Positions 32,984 through 45,301 of a stretch of DNA of 64,000 nt are shown piece by piece. A model generated the notes under the pieces. It was not told the origin of the DNA, did no database searches, and was given only the letters and a program-made list of their open reading frames with translations. The translations under genes and the position numbers were made by a program. The DNA is from Gnetum montanum (Eukaryota; Streptophyta; Gnetopsida; Gnetales; Gnetaceae). How positions within the stretch are numbered: position 1 is the stretch's first letter; each line of letters opens with the position of its first letter. The stretch lies in NCBI GenBank assembly GCA_015680685.1, contig MNCI01016265.1:14295-78294 (forward strand), written 5' to 3'.

Positions 32984-35879
32984 ATGGCTGATAAAGAGAG
33001 AAACTCGACAACCTGCATAGAACTAGCTGAGGGGATAACTAGTGCTTACATTAAAAGCACAGACATATTAGAGCAAGTCCGTTGCCAACTTCTAACCCTT
33101 AACTCTGAAAACATTAATTGGGGGAAGTTGGAGATTCCTAAGAAGTTTAAACAAGAGCCCCTAGATTTAAAACCGTTGCCCATCGATTTGGAATACATGA
33201 CCCTTAAAAATGGAAAACTAGTAATCATCAACACAAAGCTCGCACCCAAGCAAAAAGAAAGTCTGTTGAAGGTGATAAACAAGTGGTCAATAGCCTTTGC
33301 CTAGTCATACCCTGAACTAACCGGAATAGATCCTAGGATATGCCAACATAGGATTTACATGGACCCCCCCATGAAACCTCGCAAGCAACCCTAGAGGCGA
33401 TTGAACCCAAAGTTAAAACAAATAGTGAAAGAGGAGATAGAGCAGCTTCTCAAGGCTGGGTTCATTTGCCCTATTGCTGATAGCGAGTGGGTTATTCCTC
33501 TTGTAATCATACCAAAAAANNNNNNNNNNNNNNNNNNNNNNNNNNNNNNNNNNNNNNNNNNNNNNNNNNNNNNNNNNNNNNNNNNNNNNNNNNNNNNNNN
33601 NNNNNNNNNNNNNNNNNNNNNNNNNNNNNNNNNNNNNNNNNNNNNNNNNNNNNNNNNNNNNNNNNNNNNNNNNNNNNNNNNNNNNNNNNNNNNNNNNNNN
33701 NNNNNNNNNNNNNNNNNNNNNNNNNNNNNNNNNNNNNNNNNNNNNNNNNNNNNNNNNNNNNNNNNNNNNNNNNNNNNNNNNNNNNNNNNNNNNNNNNNNN
33801 NNNNNNNNNNNNNNNNAAAAAATTAAAGTCATCCAAGGAATTACCCGACAACCAGAAACTGTCAAATACATTAGGTCATTCCTTGGACACACTGGCCACT
33901 ACAAGAGATTTATTGAGAACTTCTCCAAAGTTGCCAAGCCATTGGTGGAATTAACAAAAAAAGATGCACCATTTGAATGGACCAGGGAATGTGAACGAGC
34001 ATTCCAAACTCTCAAACAGAGGCTTGTGGAAATTCCCATTCTACAAGCCCCTGACTGGTCCAGGCCATTCCATATCATGACCGACGCATCTAATTACGCC
34101 TTAGGAGCCGTACTGACACAATTAGATGAACAAAAATAACCTTATTACATCCACTGTGCCAGTAAGAGTATCACAAGTGCACAACTCAACTACACGACTA
34201 CAGAAAAGGAATTACTGGCTGTAGTGTTTGCACTAGACAAATTTAGGCACTATGTATTGGGCTACAAAGTATACATCCATACAGATCATAGTGCAATTAG
34301 GTTCCTTATGAATAAGCCAAAGGTTATCCCACATATCATACGTTGGTTGGTAATTCTTCAGGAGCTAGATTTAACAATAGTAGACCGCAAAGGCACCAAG
34401 AATGTAGTCGTCGATCACCTATCTCAGTTGCGTTGGGACAACAAAGAGGATGAATATGCTGTATCTAACCATTTTCCTAATGAAACCCTCTTTGTTGGTG
34501 TAGTGAATGATCAACCCATGGAAATAAATTGGTATAGTAGCATTCTTACTTATCTCATTTCCCAACAAATACCACAAGGGTTGGACTTTAGGAAGAAACA
34601 ACAGTTTCTTCACAAAACCAAGTACTTCATGGAAATCCAGGGACAACTCTATAAAGTTTGTTCTAATGGCTTAGTTCAATGGTATGTGCCTGATAAGGAT
34701 CAATTAAAGGTTCTCCAGGATGCTCATAAGGGCCCCTATGGGGGCCACTATGCTAGGAGATGAACAGCTACCAAGGTCCTGCTTGTAGGATATTATTGGC
34801 CAACACTATTTCGGGACGTCCATCATTTCACCCAATCCTGTAAATGCTGCCAATGTGATGGTGGAATGACTGCTAGAATGGAGGGTCCGCAATAATGGAT
34901 TCAACCTTTGGAACCCTTCGATATCTGGGGAATAGATTTTATGGGGCCTATTACACCGATGTCCAACGAAAAAGCATATATCATCATTGCTATTGATTAC
35001 TTAACCAAATGGACTGAAGTAGCCACGGTAACAGACTGCACATCATCTACAGCTTCACAATTTTTACAACAACAAATTGTAAACAGGTTTGGTGTGCTGC
35101 GTGCACTCAACTTTGATAATGGAACACATTTTATGAGTACAACCTTTTGCAAATTGATGCAACACTTAGGGGTTGAGCATAAATTGACCACACCTTATCA
35201 CCCCTAAGCTAATGGCCAAGCTGAGGTTACTAACTGGGAGATTAACAGAATATTAACGAGAACGGTTAGCAAATTTAGGCAAGACTGGAGCACAAAACTA
35301 AACGACGCTCTCTGGGCATACCGCTCCACTTGGAAGCTTCCTACCGACTATTCTCCCTATGAGTTTGTGTATGGGAAGCTACCCAAGCTTTCCATACAGA
35401 ATGAGCTCCGTACACTATCCACGGCTTGCGACCTTCACCTAGACCTCGACCTAGCACAAAAAAAATGGTTGGCAACTATGAGTGTACTAGACAAGAATAG
35501 ATTGGTTGCACTATCGTTAAATGAGTTGCACAAGGCACACAATAAACAACATCATGACTTAAGGATTTGAAGGTTTAGGTACCAACCAAGAGACAAGGTC
35601 CTTTACCGAAATCCCACGCACGTACCTCAGCGTACAAAATTCCAAACATTGTGGGAAGGACCCTATATTATTCATACAACCTTCCCCTCTAGAGCCATGA
35701 TGATATACAAGCCTGACAACCCGGATAAAATATTATTGGTTAATGTACAACAAACAAAACCTTTCCATGAACCCGCAACAGCTAGTACAAGTTACACCTC
35801 CACTAGCAGGCAACCTCGCTCTCTATTTTGGATCTCTTCCTTGCAATTCAGTCATGGGGGAGATGGCCACCTATGCTAA
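32984..35879 (+). pseudogene. Element A RT-RNase H-integrase (degenerate, with assembly gap)
   Basis: Linker and RT start: GLDPRICQ-like IDPRICQHRIY, IEQLLKAGFICPIADSEWV, VIPK. The RT core is hidden by the N-run. After the gap: FLGHTGHYKRFIENFSKVAK, RNase H FHIMTDASNYALGAVLTQLD, ELLAVVFALDKFRHYVLGYK and HTDHSAIRFLMNKP. Integrase: GPYGGHYARR, YYWPTLFRDVH, the zinc site [34 protein letters not shown] (second Asp) and ANGQAEVTN (Glu). It ends at SHGGDGHLC. Stops at 33,301, 34,138, 34,761, 34,893, 35,206 and elsewhere. No env-like ORF follows. Confidence 0.9.
33519..33816. other. Assembly gap (298 N) in element A RT
   Basis: The run of N covers the RT fingers and palm, including the catalytic YxDD. 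The matching interval in element D, from VIVPKKGG to IKVIQG, is about 520 bp. The gap size is therefore not exact, or A has a deletion. Confidence 0.95.
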
Positions 35880-37854
35880 CCATATGGGGCCCTCAATTCT
35901 TTTAAGTTTTTCCTTTACAACGTTTTTGTTTCACAAGTTTTTGTTTTACACATTTTTGTTTTACAAGTTTTTTGTCTTACACATTTTTGTTTTACACATT
36001 TTTTTCTTACACATTTTTGTTTTACAAATTTCTTTAACTTTTCTTCTTTTTTTTTTTACAACATCGTTGTACCTTTCCATTTTTTCTGTATGTGTGTGTG
36101 TGTGTGTATCCACCCTGAAAGTTTATCACCCAATAAGTATTTGGAATGATGGTATGAACTGTTTTCATATTGATTGCTAATGTTTGGTTTTTACCTTTAA
36201 GTCACAATGTTGATACTAATGTATGTTTCTTTTGATATAGTAGGCAAAGAGTTCACTCCATCCATCCATCCACCAAGTTCTATGGTCTCTCTCGGCTTGG
36301 AAATGTACAGTCCCCTTCAATAAGAACTTTAATGAATCGGTGACTAGGCATTTCTCAAACTAAGAAAGGACTCAAGGATTGAAAAAGGGTGTGACTTCAA
36401 GGGAACTTGATGCATTTGTGTTGGCCATTCTCTTGGGTGCTTGGATGTTTCCTTTTTGAGTTTTCTTGTCGTTTCGATGTTACCCCAATTATTGGAAGCT
36501 AAGACAATAAAAATAAAAAGTCTTTGCATGGTGTGGTTCTCACACATAAAAACACAAAACACAAAAAAAATGAAGCGAGAATTCAAAGCACACCCCTTAG
36601 ATGAAATAAACTTGGGCTACAAGCACTAGTTATGGAACCAAAAGTGTTCCCTCTAACTAAGGCCCTTCTTGCTTCCCATTCTCTCCTTTGTTTCGTCAAA
36701 ATGGTGGTGACTCTTGGGGAAGGCATCCTTGTTATCCAAGTGGATGGTTTAGCCAAATGCATTGATGCAAAGTCACTGGATGTGATTGATTTGAGGCCAG
36801 ACTTGGAATGGGATTTGCTAAGTCACATTAATCATGAACTACATAAGGGGTTGTACACCACCTTATTCTTGAGATTCCGTTCCATTCTATTCTCTCCATC
36901 CTTCTCTCCACTGTTCACCTCATTGCCAGTTGTATCATTAGTGTATATATTTTGGTTGATGCATTATTTTCTTTTTGATAAATTCTTGCGGTTAAGACTT
37001 TAACTCTTGTTCAAAATGACATTCTCAAAGCCTACAGACTCTTTGAATGTGGGTTTCTCAGGACATTAAAGGGCATGAGCCTACTTTGGGGAGGACCCAC
37101 TAACATTCCTATTTGATGCACCAATTAACTTCTTTTCCCTAACATTTTTGCAATTAATTTTATTTTGTTCATTACCATCTTGACATCCATTCCCTCAATG
37201 CTATAGTTGTCCCTTTTTATCTATCTTTCTTACTCCTTTCCTTTCTCCATTCTAACGCTACCGGAGGTTTGCAATTAGTCATGGGGGTACATGGCCCGAT
37301 TTTTTTGATTTTCTCCTAGCCCCGAATTTTTTTATTTTTCTTCCTAACCCCTACACCTTCAATAGTCATCATTACTATATCTCCCAATCCATATCAGCCA
37401 TACCACAACCTAGCCAAAGAACTTACACCGAAGCAAGGTATCAATTACATGATGATTCATTTATCCTTGATAATATAAGATTGTGTTGTGTGTGCATATG
37501 GCAGTCATACAACAATGGAATTGGATCTGGAAGGAACACATGAAATGGAGTGGCGCTGGAAGCAACTATGCAAGGAGCAAGATCGATGGTGCACTTACCA
37601 ATGGACAACAGAAGGCGTAATTTTGGCATTGGCAGCAGCAACACTTCTTTCTCTCTCTCTTTCTCTCAAGTTGCAAACTAAGGCCTGATGTCATTGTAAT
37701 AAGGTGTTCACCCTTGTTGTCATGAACACCAGTTTTGTCAAGCCTTATAATGATGATCCATTCACATGTCATCCCATTAGTTCCATTCCCCTCAATAATC
37801 CCATACCTTCCCGATATTATTGTAAGAAACTTGAGGACGAGTTTTCATTCAATC
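35880..37854 (+). other. Element A 3' non-coding region
   Basis: Same layout as in C: TTTTTGTTTTACA repeats (35,915-36,050), TG microsatellite (about 36,088-36,107), A-rich tract and internal AGTCATGGGGGTA near 37,278. An open stretch 36,632-37,003 (123 aa, LVIQVDGLAKCIDAKSLDVI) is the longest frame. C and D have frameshifted relics of it. I do not recognise it. Confidence 0.75.
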
Positions 37855-37863
37855 ATGGGGGTA

Positions 37864-38786
37864 TGATGAGACACAATTCACCTAGGCTGCGATATCGCGT
37901 ACATGATATCGCAATCCACTGCCATATCTATAAATAAGAGGTGGCTCTCCCTTGTTTCTGAATCCTGAGTTAGAAGTAGGGAAACTCTGGCAGTTTGATC
38001 ACTCCAAAGATAGAATATTTTCCATGTGCCCGCAGTAGGAGTCCTAAAGTGAATGGATCTTTATTCGAGCAACATTGTACCTGAACACAAGTTGTGTACA
38101 GTAATAAAGATGAACTTCCTGGATAAACCTTGCAGTGCATGGAATAGGATTTTATTTATTGCTTTCTCCCTCACCCTTAAACTCCTAAAATGTGGAATGA
38201 GTACGACTTGATTACGAGCATCTAGTATGACTACTTGGTAACCCAATGGCGTATTCAGGATCTGCGCTTGGTAATCCCAGTGGTAGTCGTGCACAAAGAT
38301 GTGTACGGTTAGTCAAGGAATCGGCTACTCATCGCACTTAGGCTATACTAGATTCTCTCAACCCTTTCCTCCTAGTTAAGTGCCTCAATACGACCACTTC
38401 GAGCACGTGCATTACGTGTGGTGATCCCAGCAACGATTAGCGTTTGGTAGCCGCGATTGCATTGGTTCAGGGTGTATATGGTAAGTGGGAATGGATGCTG
38501 ACGCTAGGTAATTTAGGTTTAGTTCATTAGTTAGAGTTAGTTAGTTTCTCCAACCCTTCATCCTGATAGCATAGGAGATAAAACATAAAAGACCATAAAA
38601 AATCATATACCTCGGACTTACTTAACCATACACCGTGACAACCACAAGTAAGTCTGGGAAGACAACGAATGATTAATCCAAGTGTTCCATGGGGCGTGTA
38701 GGCACTTAGTTTGCGGAGTTTGACCGGATCGCGCGTGCTACACTCGTTTTTTATGGTTGAGTGTAGGGGTACCTTGCCACTCATCA
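37864..38786 (+). repeat. Element A 3' LTR
   Basis: TGATGAGACACAATTC...ACTCATCA, preceded by the polypurine tract CATGGGGGTA (37,854-37,863). U3 retains GCGATATCGC copies and TATAAATA near 37,929. It lacks one internal repeat unit present in the 5' copy. Confidence 0.93.
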
Positions 38787-38791
38787 TTGGT

Positions 38792-39524
38792 CAATCATTG
38801 TCTTCCCAAGCTTACTTGTATAGCCCGATTGTATGGTTAAGTAAACTTGAGGTATATGAATTTATATATTTTTATGTTTTATGTCCTAGTGCTATACAGG
38901 GAGAAGTGAACTAATCAAGTAACCAATTTAATTTAACTAATCAAATATGCTCTAACTAGTCCTAACACCAGCATCTATTCCCATTTGTCGTACACATCCT
39001 GAACTAGTGCAACACTACTAGGGTTACTAAATGCTAATCGTTACTACGTTACCAAGTGTTCCACGCATGCTCGAAGTGGTCATACTAAGTGTGCTTACTT
39101 TGAAGAGTTAACAAGGTGAGAGAGAGAGAGAACATTAATTAACTAAGGGAAGCATTCACTAACTATAAATAACATTAGATAAGCAATTCTGAATACTACA
39201 AGGTTTATCACAAAGTTCATTTTTATTTCCGGCCACAAGGTGTGCTCAGGTACACAATGCTCGAATAAAGATCCATTCACTTTATGACTCCTACTATGGG
39301 CACTCAGAAATAATTCTAACTCTGAGAAGGGAAAAAGGTAAGAGTTTAAGTAAGGGACTAAGATTAATGAACTAACTATTGCCAAACCAAGTGCACCTGC
39401 CTCTTATTTATAGGCAACAAGATAAGCCCTAATATCAGATGTCCGATATCACTTGGAAGGCTCTGATATTGCGTACGTGATATTGCGGATGTGATATCGC
39501 AACCCTGATATCATGGCTCATCAT
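38792..39524 (-). repeat. Element D 3' LTR, second fragment
   Basis: It continues the LTR cut at 2,277 and is collinear with 53,660-54,366. It contains an AG microsatellite (39,117-39,130), AATAAA on the minus strand (fwd TTTATTT near 39,222) and TATAAATA (fwd TTATTTATAGG near 39,405). It ends in decayed GATATTGC/GATATCGC palindromes next to the minus-strand polypurine tract at 39,525-39,532 (fwd TACCCCCA). Confidence 0.9.
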
Positions 39525-39531
39525 ACCCCCA

Positions 39532-41488
39532 TGACTGAATGAAAACTCATCCTTGAGTTCCTTATAAAATATTGGAAAGGTATGGGATTGTTGACTAAAT
39601 GAGAACTAACAGCGATAGGGAATAATAGACTCAAAGTGCCCATTGAATGGATCGACAGACATATTACAACATTGGTGTTCATGCCCTTTGTGGTGAACAC
39701 TGTACACAAATAACATCCAAATCCTCATCCGACAGCTTGAAAAGAAAGAGAGAGAAAAAAGAAAATGAGGTGCATTGTTGTCGATGTCAGAAATGTACAC
39801 TCTATTGTTCATCCATAGCCACATGACCAAACTTGTTCCTTGCGTAAATGCTCCAGCTCCAGTCCAACCTGAGTGCTTCCTCCTATCCCAATCCATTGTT
39901 CGTGTAATCACCATCTGCACACATAACATAGATAAGCCACAATGCAATTGATACCTTGCCTCGATATAAGGACATTGGCTGGATTGTGGGTATGGTAGAT
40001 ACTAGGTTAGAGGTTTTTAACTGATAACTAGCCAAGGTGTAGGGGTGAGATAGGTGATTGAATGGAAAACTTTGTGACAGGACCCCCACGACTAAGAGCG
40101 ATCCTCGAGTAGCAATAGGGTGGAAAAACTGAAGGAACAATGAAGATGAGGGAAATAACAATGGTGAATCTAATAAAATGGATGTCATGGATGGGAATGA
40201 AACAAGAAATGGTTGATTGCAAAGAATGTTTAAGGGAAATAACTTAACAATTACACCAAAAAAGAATGCTAGTGGGTCCTCCCCAAAGCAGGCTCATGCC
40301 TTTTATGCTCTGATAGACCTACAAACCAAAGAGTCTATAGGCTCTTGGAATGACATATGAAAACAAAGGTTAAGAACTTACCCACACAAATTTACCGAAG
40401 ACTAACAATGCGTCAACCAAGACGTAGACTAATCATAAAATCGGTAATGAGGTAGAATATGGGAAGAAATATGGAAGGAGAAGAGGAAATGGAATGGAAT
40501 CCCAAGAGCAAGGTTGTGTAAAGTCCCTTGTGTATTATGTGGTTAAGGTGACTAAATAAAATTCATCCCAAGTTTGAGCTCACCAACCACATCCAGTGAC
40601 CTTGCATCAACACATTTGACCAACCCATCCTCATGAAGCAACAAGAATGCGTCCATCGAGTCACCACCATTCCAAGGAGAGAAATATAGGAAAGTAGGAA
40701 GTGAGAAAGGGCTTTAGGTAGAGGAAACCTTCAAGCATGGGTAACATGTCTTTCCAATTCCATAACCAGTGTTTGCAACCCATGTTTCTTTATTATGTCT
40801 AAGGGGTGTGCTTTGAATTCCCACTAGTTTTTTTTTTTAATGTGAGAACCATACCATGCAAAGACTTATTTAGATTTATACAACTTCCTAATAGTTATTC
40901 AATAGCAGAATGGTAGAAGACTCATGAAAATCATCCAAGTACCCAATAGAATAGTCAACACAAATGCGTCGAATCCCCTTGAAGTCACACCCTTTTCAAC
41001 CATTGAATCCTTCCTTGGTTTGAAGAATACCAAGTCACCAATTTATTAATAAGTTTATTTAGAAAAAGGGATAGTACAGTTCCAAAGCCAAGGGAGACCA
41101 CAGCGTTGAATGGATGAATGGACGACATGGACTCATTGCCTATTTTATCAAAAGAACCATATCTTAGTATCAACATTGAAAAATCAAAGGTAAACACCAA
41201 ACATGAGCAATCAACATTATTATAGTCCAACCCACCATCATGAGCACTTATATGATGATGAATGAAAGTAAATCAAACAAAGAATAGTAAGAATGTGAAC
41301 AATGGTGTAAAACAAAAATAAGTAAAATTGAAAAGATGTGCAAAACAAAAATGTGTAAAATAAAAATAAAAAAAAAGAGTTGAGGGCTTAGAATGGCTAG
41401 CATTGGTAGCCATCTCCCCCACGACTGAGTTGGATGGAGGAGATCTAAAATAGCAAGCAGGGTTGTCCACCAACTAGCTGTTCTAGGC
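39532..41488 (-). other. Element D 3' non-coding region
   Basis: Homologous to 25,464-27,461 and 35,880-37,854, read on the minus strand. It includes a middle polypurine-like box (fwd GACCCCCACGACTAAGA at about 40,081) and one next to the pol end (fwd CTCCCCCACGACTGAG at about 41,413). No gene is evident. Confidence 0.75.
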
Positions 41489-42640
41489 TCATGGAAAGGT
41501 TTTTTTTTGTTGGATGTTGATCAACAATTTCTTATCCAGGCTCTTAGGTTTGTAAATCATCATGGCTCCTAAAGGAAAAGTTGCATGAATAATATAAGGT
41601 CCTTCCCACAGCGTTTGAAATTTAGTGTGTTGTTGCACATGTGTGGGGTTCCAATAAAGAACCTTATCTCCTGATTTGTACTTAACTTTTCTAATTTTCA
41701 AGTCATGACGTTGTTTATTAAAAGCCTTGTGCAATTCATTAGATGAAAATGTGACTAATCAGTTCTCATCTAGCAAGTTAAGGTTCATTAACCACTCTTT
41801 TTGTGCTAGATTGAGGTCAAGGTTGAGATCACATGCTATGGATAGTGTATGAAGTTTTGCTTAAATAGGAAGCATTGGAATTTTTCCATACACTAACTCA
41901 TAGGGAGCGTAGCCTATAGGGAGTTTTCATGTGGAGCGGTATGCCCAAAGAGCATCATTCAGTTTGGTGCTCCAGTCTCACCTATATTTGCTAATGGTTC
42001 TCATCAATATTTTTGTAATCTCCTTATTGGTTACCTCGGCCTGACCATTCACTTGAGGGTGGTATGGTGTATACATTTTGTGTTCAACTCCTAAGTGTTG
42101 CATCAATTTTCAAAAATTCGCACCTATAAAATGTGTGCCATTATCAGAAATAAGTGCACAAGGCATGCCAAACCTATTAATGATTTGTTGTTGAACAAAT
42201 CGTGCAGTGGTAGATGATGTACAATCCGTAACAATGGCTGCTTCTGCCCATTTTGTGAAATAGTCAATGGCAACAACAATGTAGGCTTTTCCATTGGACA
42301 TTGGTATAATAGGCCCCATAAAATCAATTTCCCATATGTCGAAGGGTTCTAAAGGTTGAATCCATTGTTGTGGACCCTCCACCCCATCACGTTGGCAGTG
42401 CTCACAAGATTGGATGAAATGATGAGTGTCCTAGAACAATGTAGGCCAATAATATCCTGCAAGCAAGATTTTAATAGTTGTTCATCTCCCAGCATAATGA
42501 CCCACACAAGAGCCTTCATGTGTGTCTTGGAGAACTCTTAATTTATCTATATCGAGAACACACCATTGAACCAAGCCATTGAGACATACTTTATAAAGTT
42601 GTCCATTGATTTCCATAAAATACTTGGCTCGATGAAGAAA
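41489..42640 (-). pseudogene. Element D integrase (degenerate)
   Basis: On the minus strand: IWEIDFMGPIIPMSNGKAYI, FTKWAEAAIVTDC and LISDNGTHFIG (41,990-42,382), then SYLALW-like relics. Near the end comes NKQRHDLKIRKVKYKSGDKV and LWEGPYIIHATFPLGAMMIY (41,734-41,489), the GPY module. Several stops. It is collinear with element A's integrase. Confidence 0.88.
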
Positions 42641-44323
42641 CTAATGTTTCTTTTTAGTGTCCAAATCTTGTGGTGTTTCTTGTGTAAGGAGATAGGTAAG
42701 AATGCTACTACACCAATTTATTTTTGTGGATAATTGATTATTTACTACACCTGCAAAGAGGTATTCATCAGGAAAGCGATTAGAAAGTAGATATTCATCC
42801 TCTTTGTTGTCCCATCTTAACTGAGATAAATGATCAGCAACAACGTTCTTGGTGCCTTTACGATCTATCATTGTAAGATCGAACTCTTGTAAGATTACGA
42901 GCCATCGTATGATGCGAGGGCTTGCCATTGGTTTATTCAGTAGGAACCAAATTGCACTATGTTCTATGTGTACAAATACCTTATAGTCCAATACATAGTG
43001 CCTGAACTTTTCTAGTGCAAACACCACAGCCATTAATTTCTTTTCTATTGTGGTGTAGTTGAGTTGTGCACTAGCAATACTCCTACTTGCATAATGTATG
43101 TAATAAGAACATTTTTGGTCATCTAACTGTGTAAGTACGACTCCTAAAGCACAGTTGGACATGTCAATCATGATGTGGAATGGTCTAAACCAGTCAAGAG
43201 CCTGTAGAATAGGTGTTCCTACAAGCTTCTATTTTAAAGTTTGAAAAGCTAACTCACATTCTCTGGTCCATTCAAAAGGTACGTCCTTTTTCGTTAGTTC
43301 AACCAATGGTTTTGCAACCCTTGAAAAGTTCTATATGAATCTTCTATAATAGCTAGTGTGTCCAAGGAATGATCGGATGTCTTTTACAGTTTCAAGTTGG
43401 CGCGTGATTCCTTGGATAACTTTAATCTTTTTGAGGTCTACCTCTATCCCTGTTTGTGAAATCTTATGCCCTAATACTATGCCTTCTTGGACCATTCAAT
43501 GGCTTTTTTGCTAATTGAGCCTTAAATTGGTTTCAACACACCACTTTAGTACTTGCTCTAATCGGTCCAAGGCTTGATCAAAGTTTGCTCTGTAGGTAGA
43601 GAAGTCATCCATGAAGACCTCCATACCATTTCCTATTTGTTGCTAGAATATACTTAGAAATAAATGTTGAAACATTCCAGGAGTATTCCACAAGCCAAAA
43701 ATCATCTATTTGTATGCAAATGTCCCCCAAGGACTTGTGAATGTGGTTTTGGCTTGGTCTTCTAGTGCTATTTGTATTTGGTTGTATCCACTGTATCCAT
43801 CCAGAAAACTATAGTAGCGATGCCCTGCAATGGTGTCTAAGACCTAGTCGACAAATGGCAATGGAAAGTGGTCTTTGAATGTTGCCATCTTTAGTAGCCT
43901 AAAGTCTATACACACCCTCCATTTACCTCCCTTTTTGGGCACAATAACTAATGGACTAACCCATTCACTATCAGCAACGGGGTAGATGAACCTAGCCTTT
44001 AGAAGCTATTCAATTTCTTCTTTAACCACTTGCCTTAACTTTGGGTTCAATCGCCTCTACAGTTGTCATTGAGGCTTCATGGAGGGGTCAATGTAAATCC
44101 TATGTTGGCATATCCTAGGGTCTATTCCAATTAATTTGGGATATGACCAATTGAAGGCTTTCGACCATTTGTTCATCATTTTCAGTAGTCTCTCTTTTTG
44201 TTGAGGAGTGAGCCTAGCATTAATAATTACCGATTTTCCATTTTTGAGAAATGTGTACTCCATACTGGTGGGCAATGGTTTTAACTCCAAGGGCTCTTGC
44301 TTAAAGTTGTTAAGGATTTCCAA
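42641..44323 (-). pseudogene. Element D RT and RNase H (degenerate)
   Basis: On the minus strand: linker LKPLPTSMEYTFLKNGKSV and IDPRICQHRIYIDPSMKPQ (44,323-44,066). RT follows with VPKKGGKWRVCIDFR, SFLDGYSGYNQIQIAL, the catalytic-site relic EVFMDDFSTY (about 43,610) and FLGHTSYYRRFI. RNase H follows with CALGVVLTQLDDQKCSYYI, ALEKFRHYVLDYKVFVH and RKGTKNVVADHLSQLRW (43,171-42,641). Stops are frequent. It supplies the RT core sequence missing from A. Confidence 0.9.
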
Positions 44324-44469
44324 CTTCCCCTAGTTTATATTTTCAATGTTGAGACTTGGAAGTTGGTGATGGACTTACTCTCATGTGTCTATGCTATCGA
44401 TGTAAGCGCAAGTCAAACCCTCAATTGGTTCCATGCATATAGTTGAGTTGCTCTCTTGGTCAGCTGTCA

Positions 44470-45091
44470 TCCACTATGTGCCTTCTTGTCTTGTGGTTGC
44501 TGCATACAAGCATCTTTGTATGTTAGTTACTTGTGCACGCTAGTTGCATGCAGGCAATGTTAAACATTGTACAAACCAGGACTTCTGCATGCAACTACAC
44601 CCTGTGTCACTGTATGCGATGCATGGAACTTTCTTCTTCTCAATATTTCCAAACATATTTTCCTTTGATATCTCTAGGGAAAGATCATGTATTCCTAAGC
44701 GTGCGTCAATTGTGCTTAGCCATGCTCTTTCCATTATGATTGGGAAGTCCCCCTTACAGTTGTTGACTTGAATCACTAGGAAGTTGGTTGGATACGATCA
44801 TCCACAAATAGTGGTAACAATGTCCTCCACTAGTCCTAATGGGACAGTGATGGACTGGTCGGCCAGCTCTAAACGAATGTTACTCTTTTTCAGTGGAGGC
44901 AGGTTCCAAGCTTTGTACATTTCTTGAGAGATTAAGTTGACACCAAAACCTGAATCCAAAAGAGCTTTGCACGACTCATTCCCAGCGATTTGTAAATATA
45001 TAAGAGGACTCCTAGGATCAGAGAATTTCCTAGGAAGATGGGTAGCCTTAATCCAATTGGTAATGGCATGCGTCAACATGACCATGTGCAT
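44470..45091 (-). pseudogene. Element D aspartic protease (degenerate)
   Basis: On the minus strand: KALLDSGFGVNLISQEMYKA with the DSG active site, LADQSITVPLGLVEDIVTTI, then after a break DFPIIMERAWLSTIDARLGI. The expected Gly of IIMGRA is Glu here. It ends with a Cys-containing segment (SDTGCSCMQ) as in A. Confidence 0.88.
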
Positions 45092-45301
45092 TGAATGTGG
45101 CCTTTGGTTTGAAGGGAGTTTCGAAGTTTCATATGATGGTGAGGCATTTGGACAATTAGCTACTTGTGACTGTAAGGACTTGGTTGGATTTTTGGTTCTA
45201 AAGAAAGGTCTCTTCTTTGTGCGATTGTTTGAACCAATAATATGGTGAGAATTAATAGCCCTTGTAGCATTAGATTGCTTTGGCTAGGCAGGGAGCTCAC
45301 C

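Larger units (their letters stand above)
2278..38786 (+). mobile_element. Element A: Athila-like Ty3/gypsy LTR retrotransposon, plus strand, interrupted by B
   Basis: It is bounded by LTRs starting TGATGAG and ending ACTCATCA, with a perfect 5-bp duplication ttggt at 2,273-2,277 and 38,787-38,791. Inside are a degenerate tRNA-Asp primer site, gag, protease (split by B at 6,155/32,716), RT-RNase H (partly under an N-run), integrase, a 2-kb non-coding tail and a polypurine tract. Stops are scattered through all domains, so it is a dead copy. It sits inside the 3' LTR of D. Confidence 0.93.

Noticed and set aside
33401-33954. Open frames on both strands across 33.4-33.9 kb
   Set aside because: They are open only because 298 bases are N. 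Real coding evidence lies on each side of the gap.
36632-37003. Env-like gene in the Athila-type elements
   Set aside because: The frame is short, has no clear signal peptide followed by a transmembrane pattern, and is not open in C or D. It is listed only as a possible relic.
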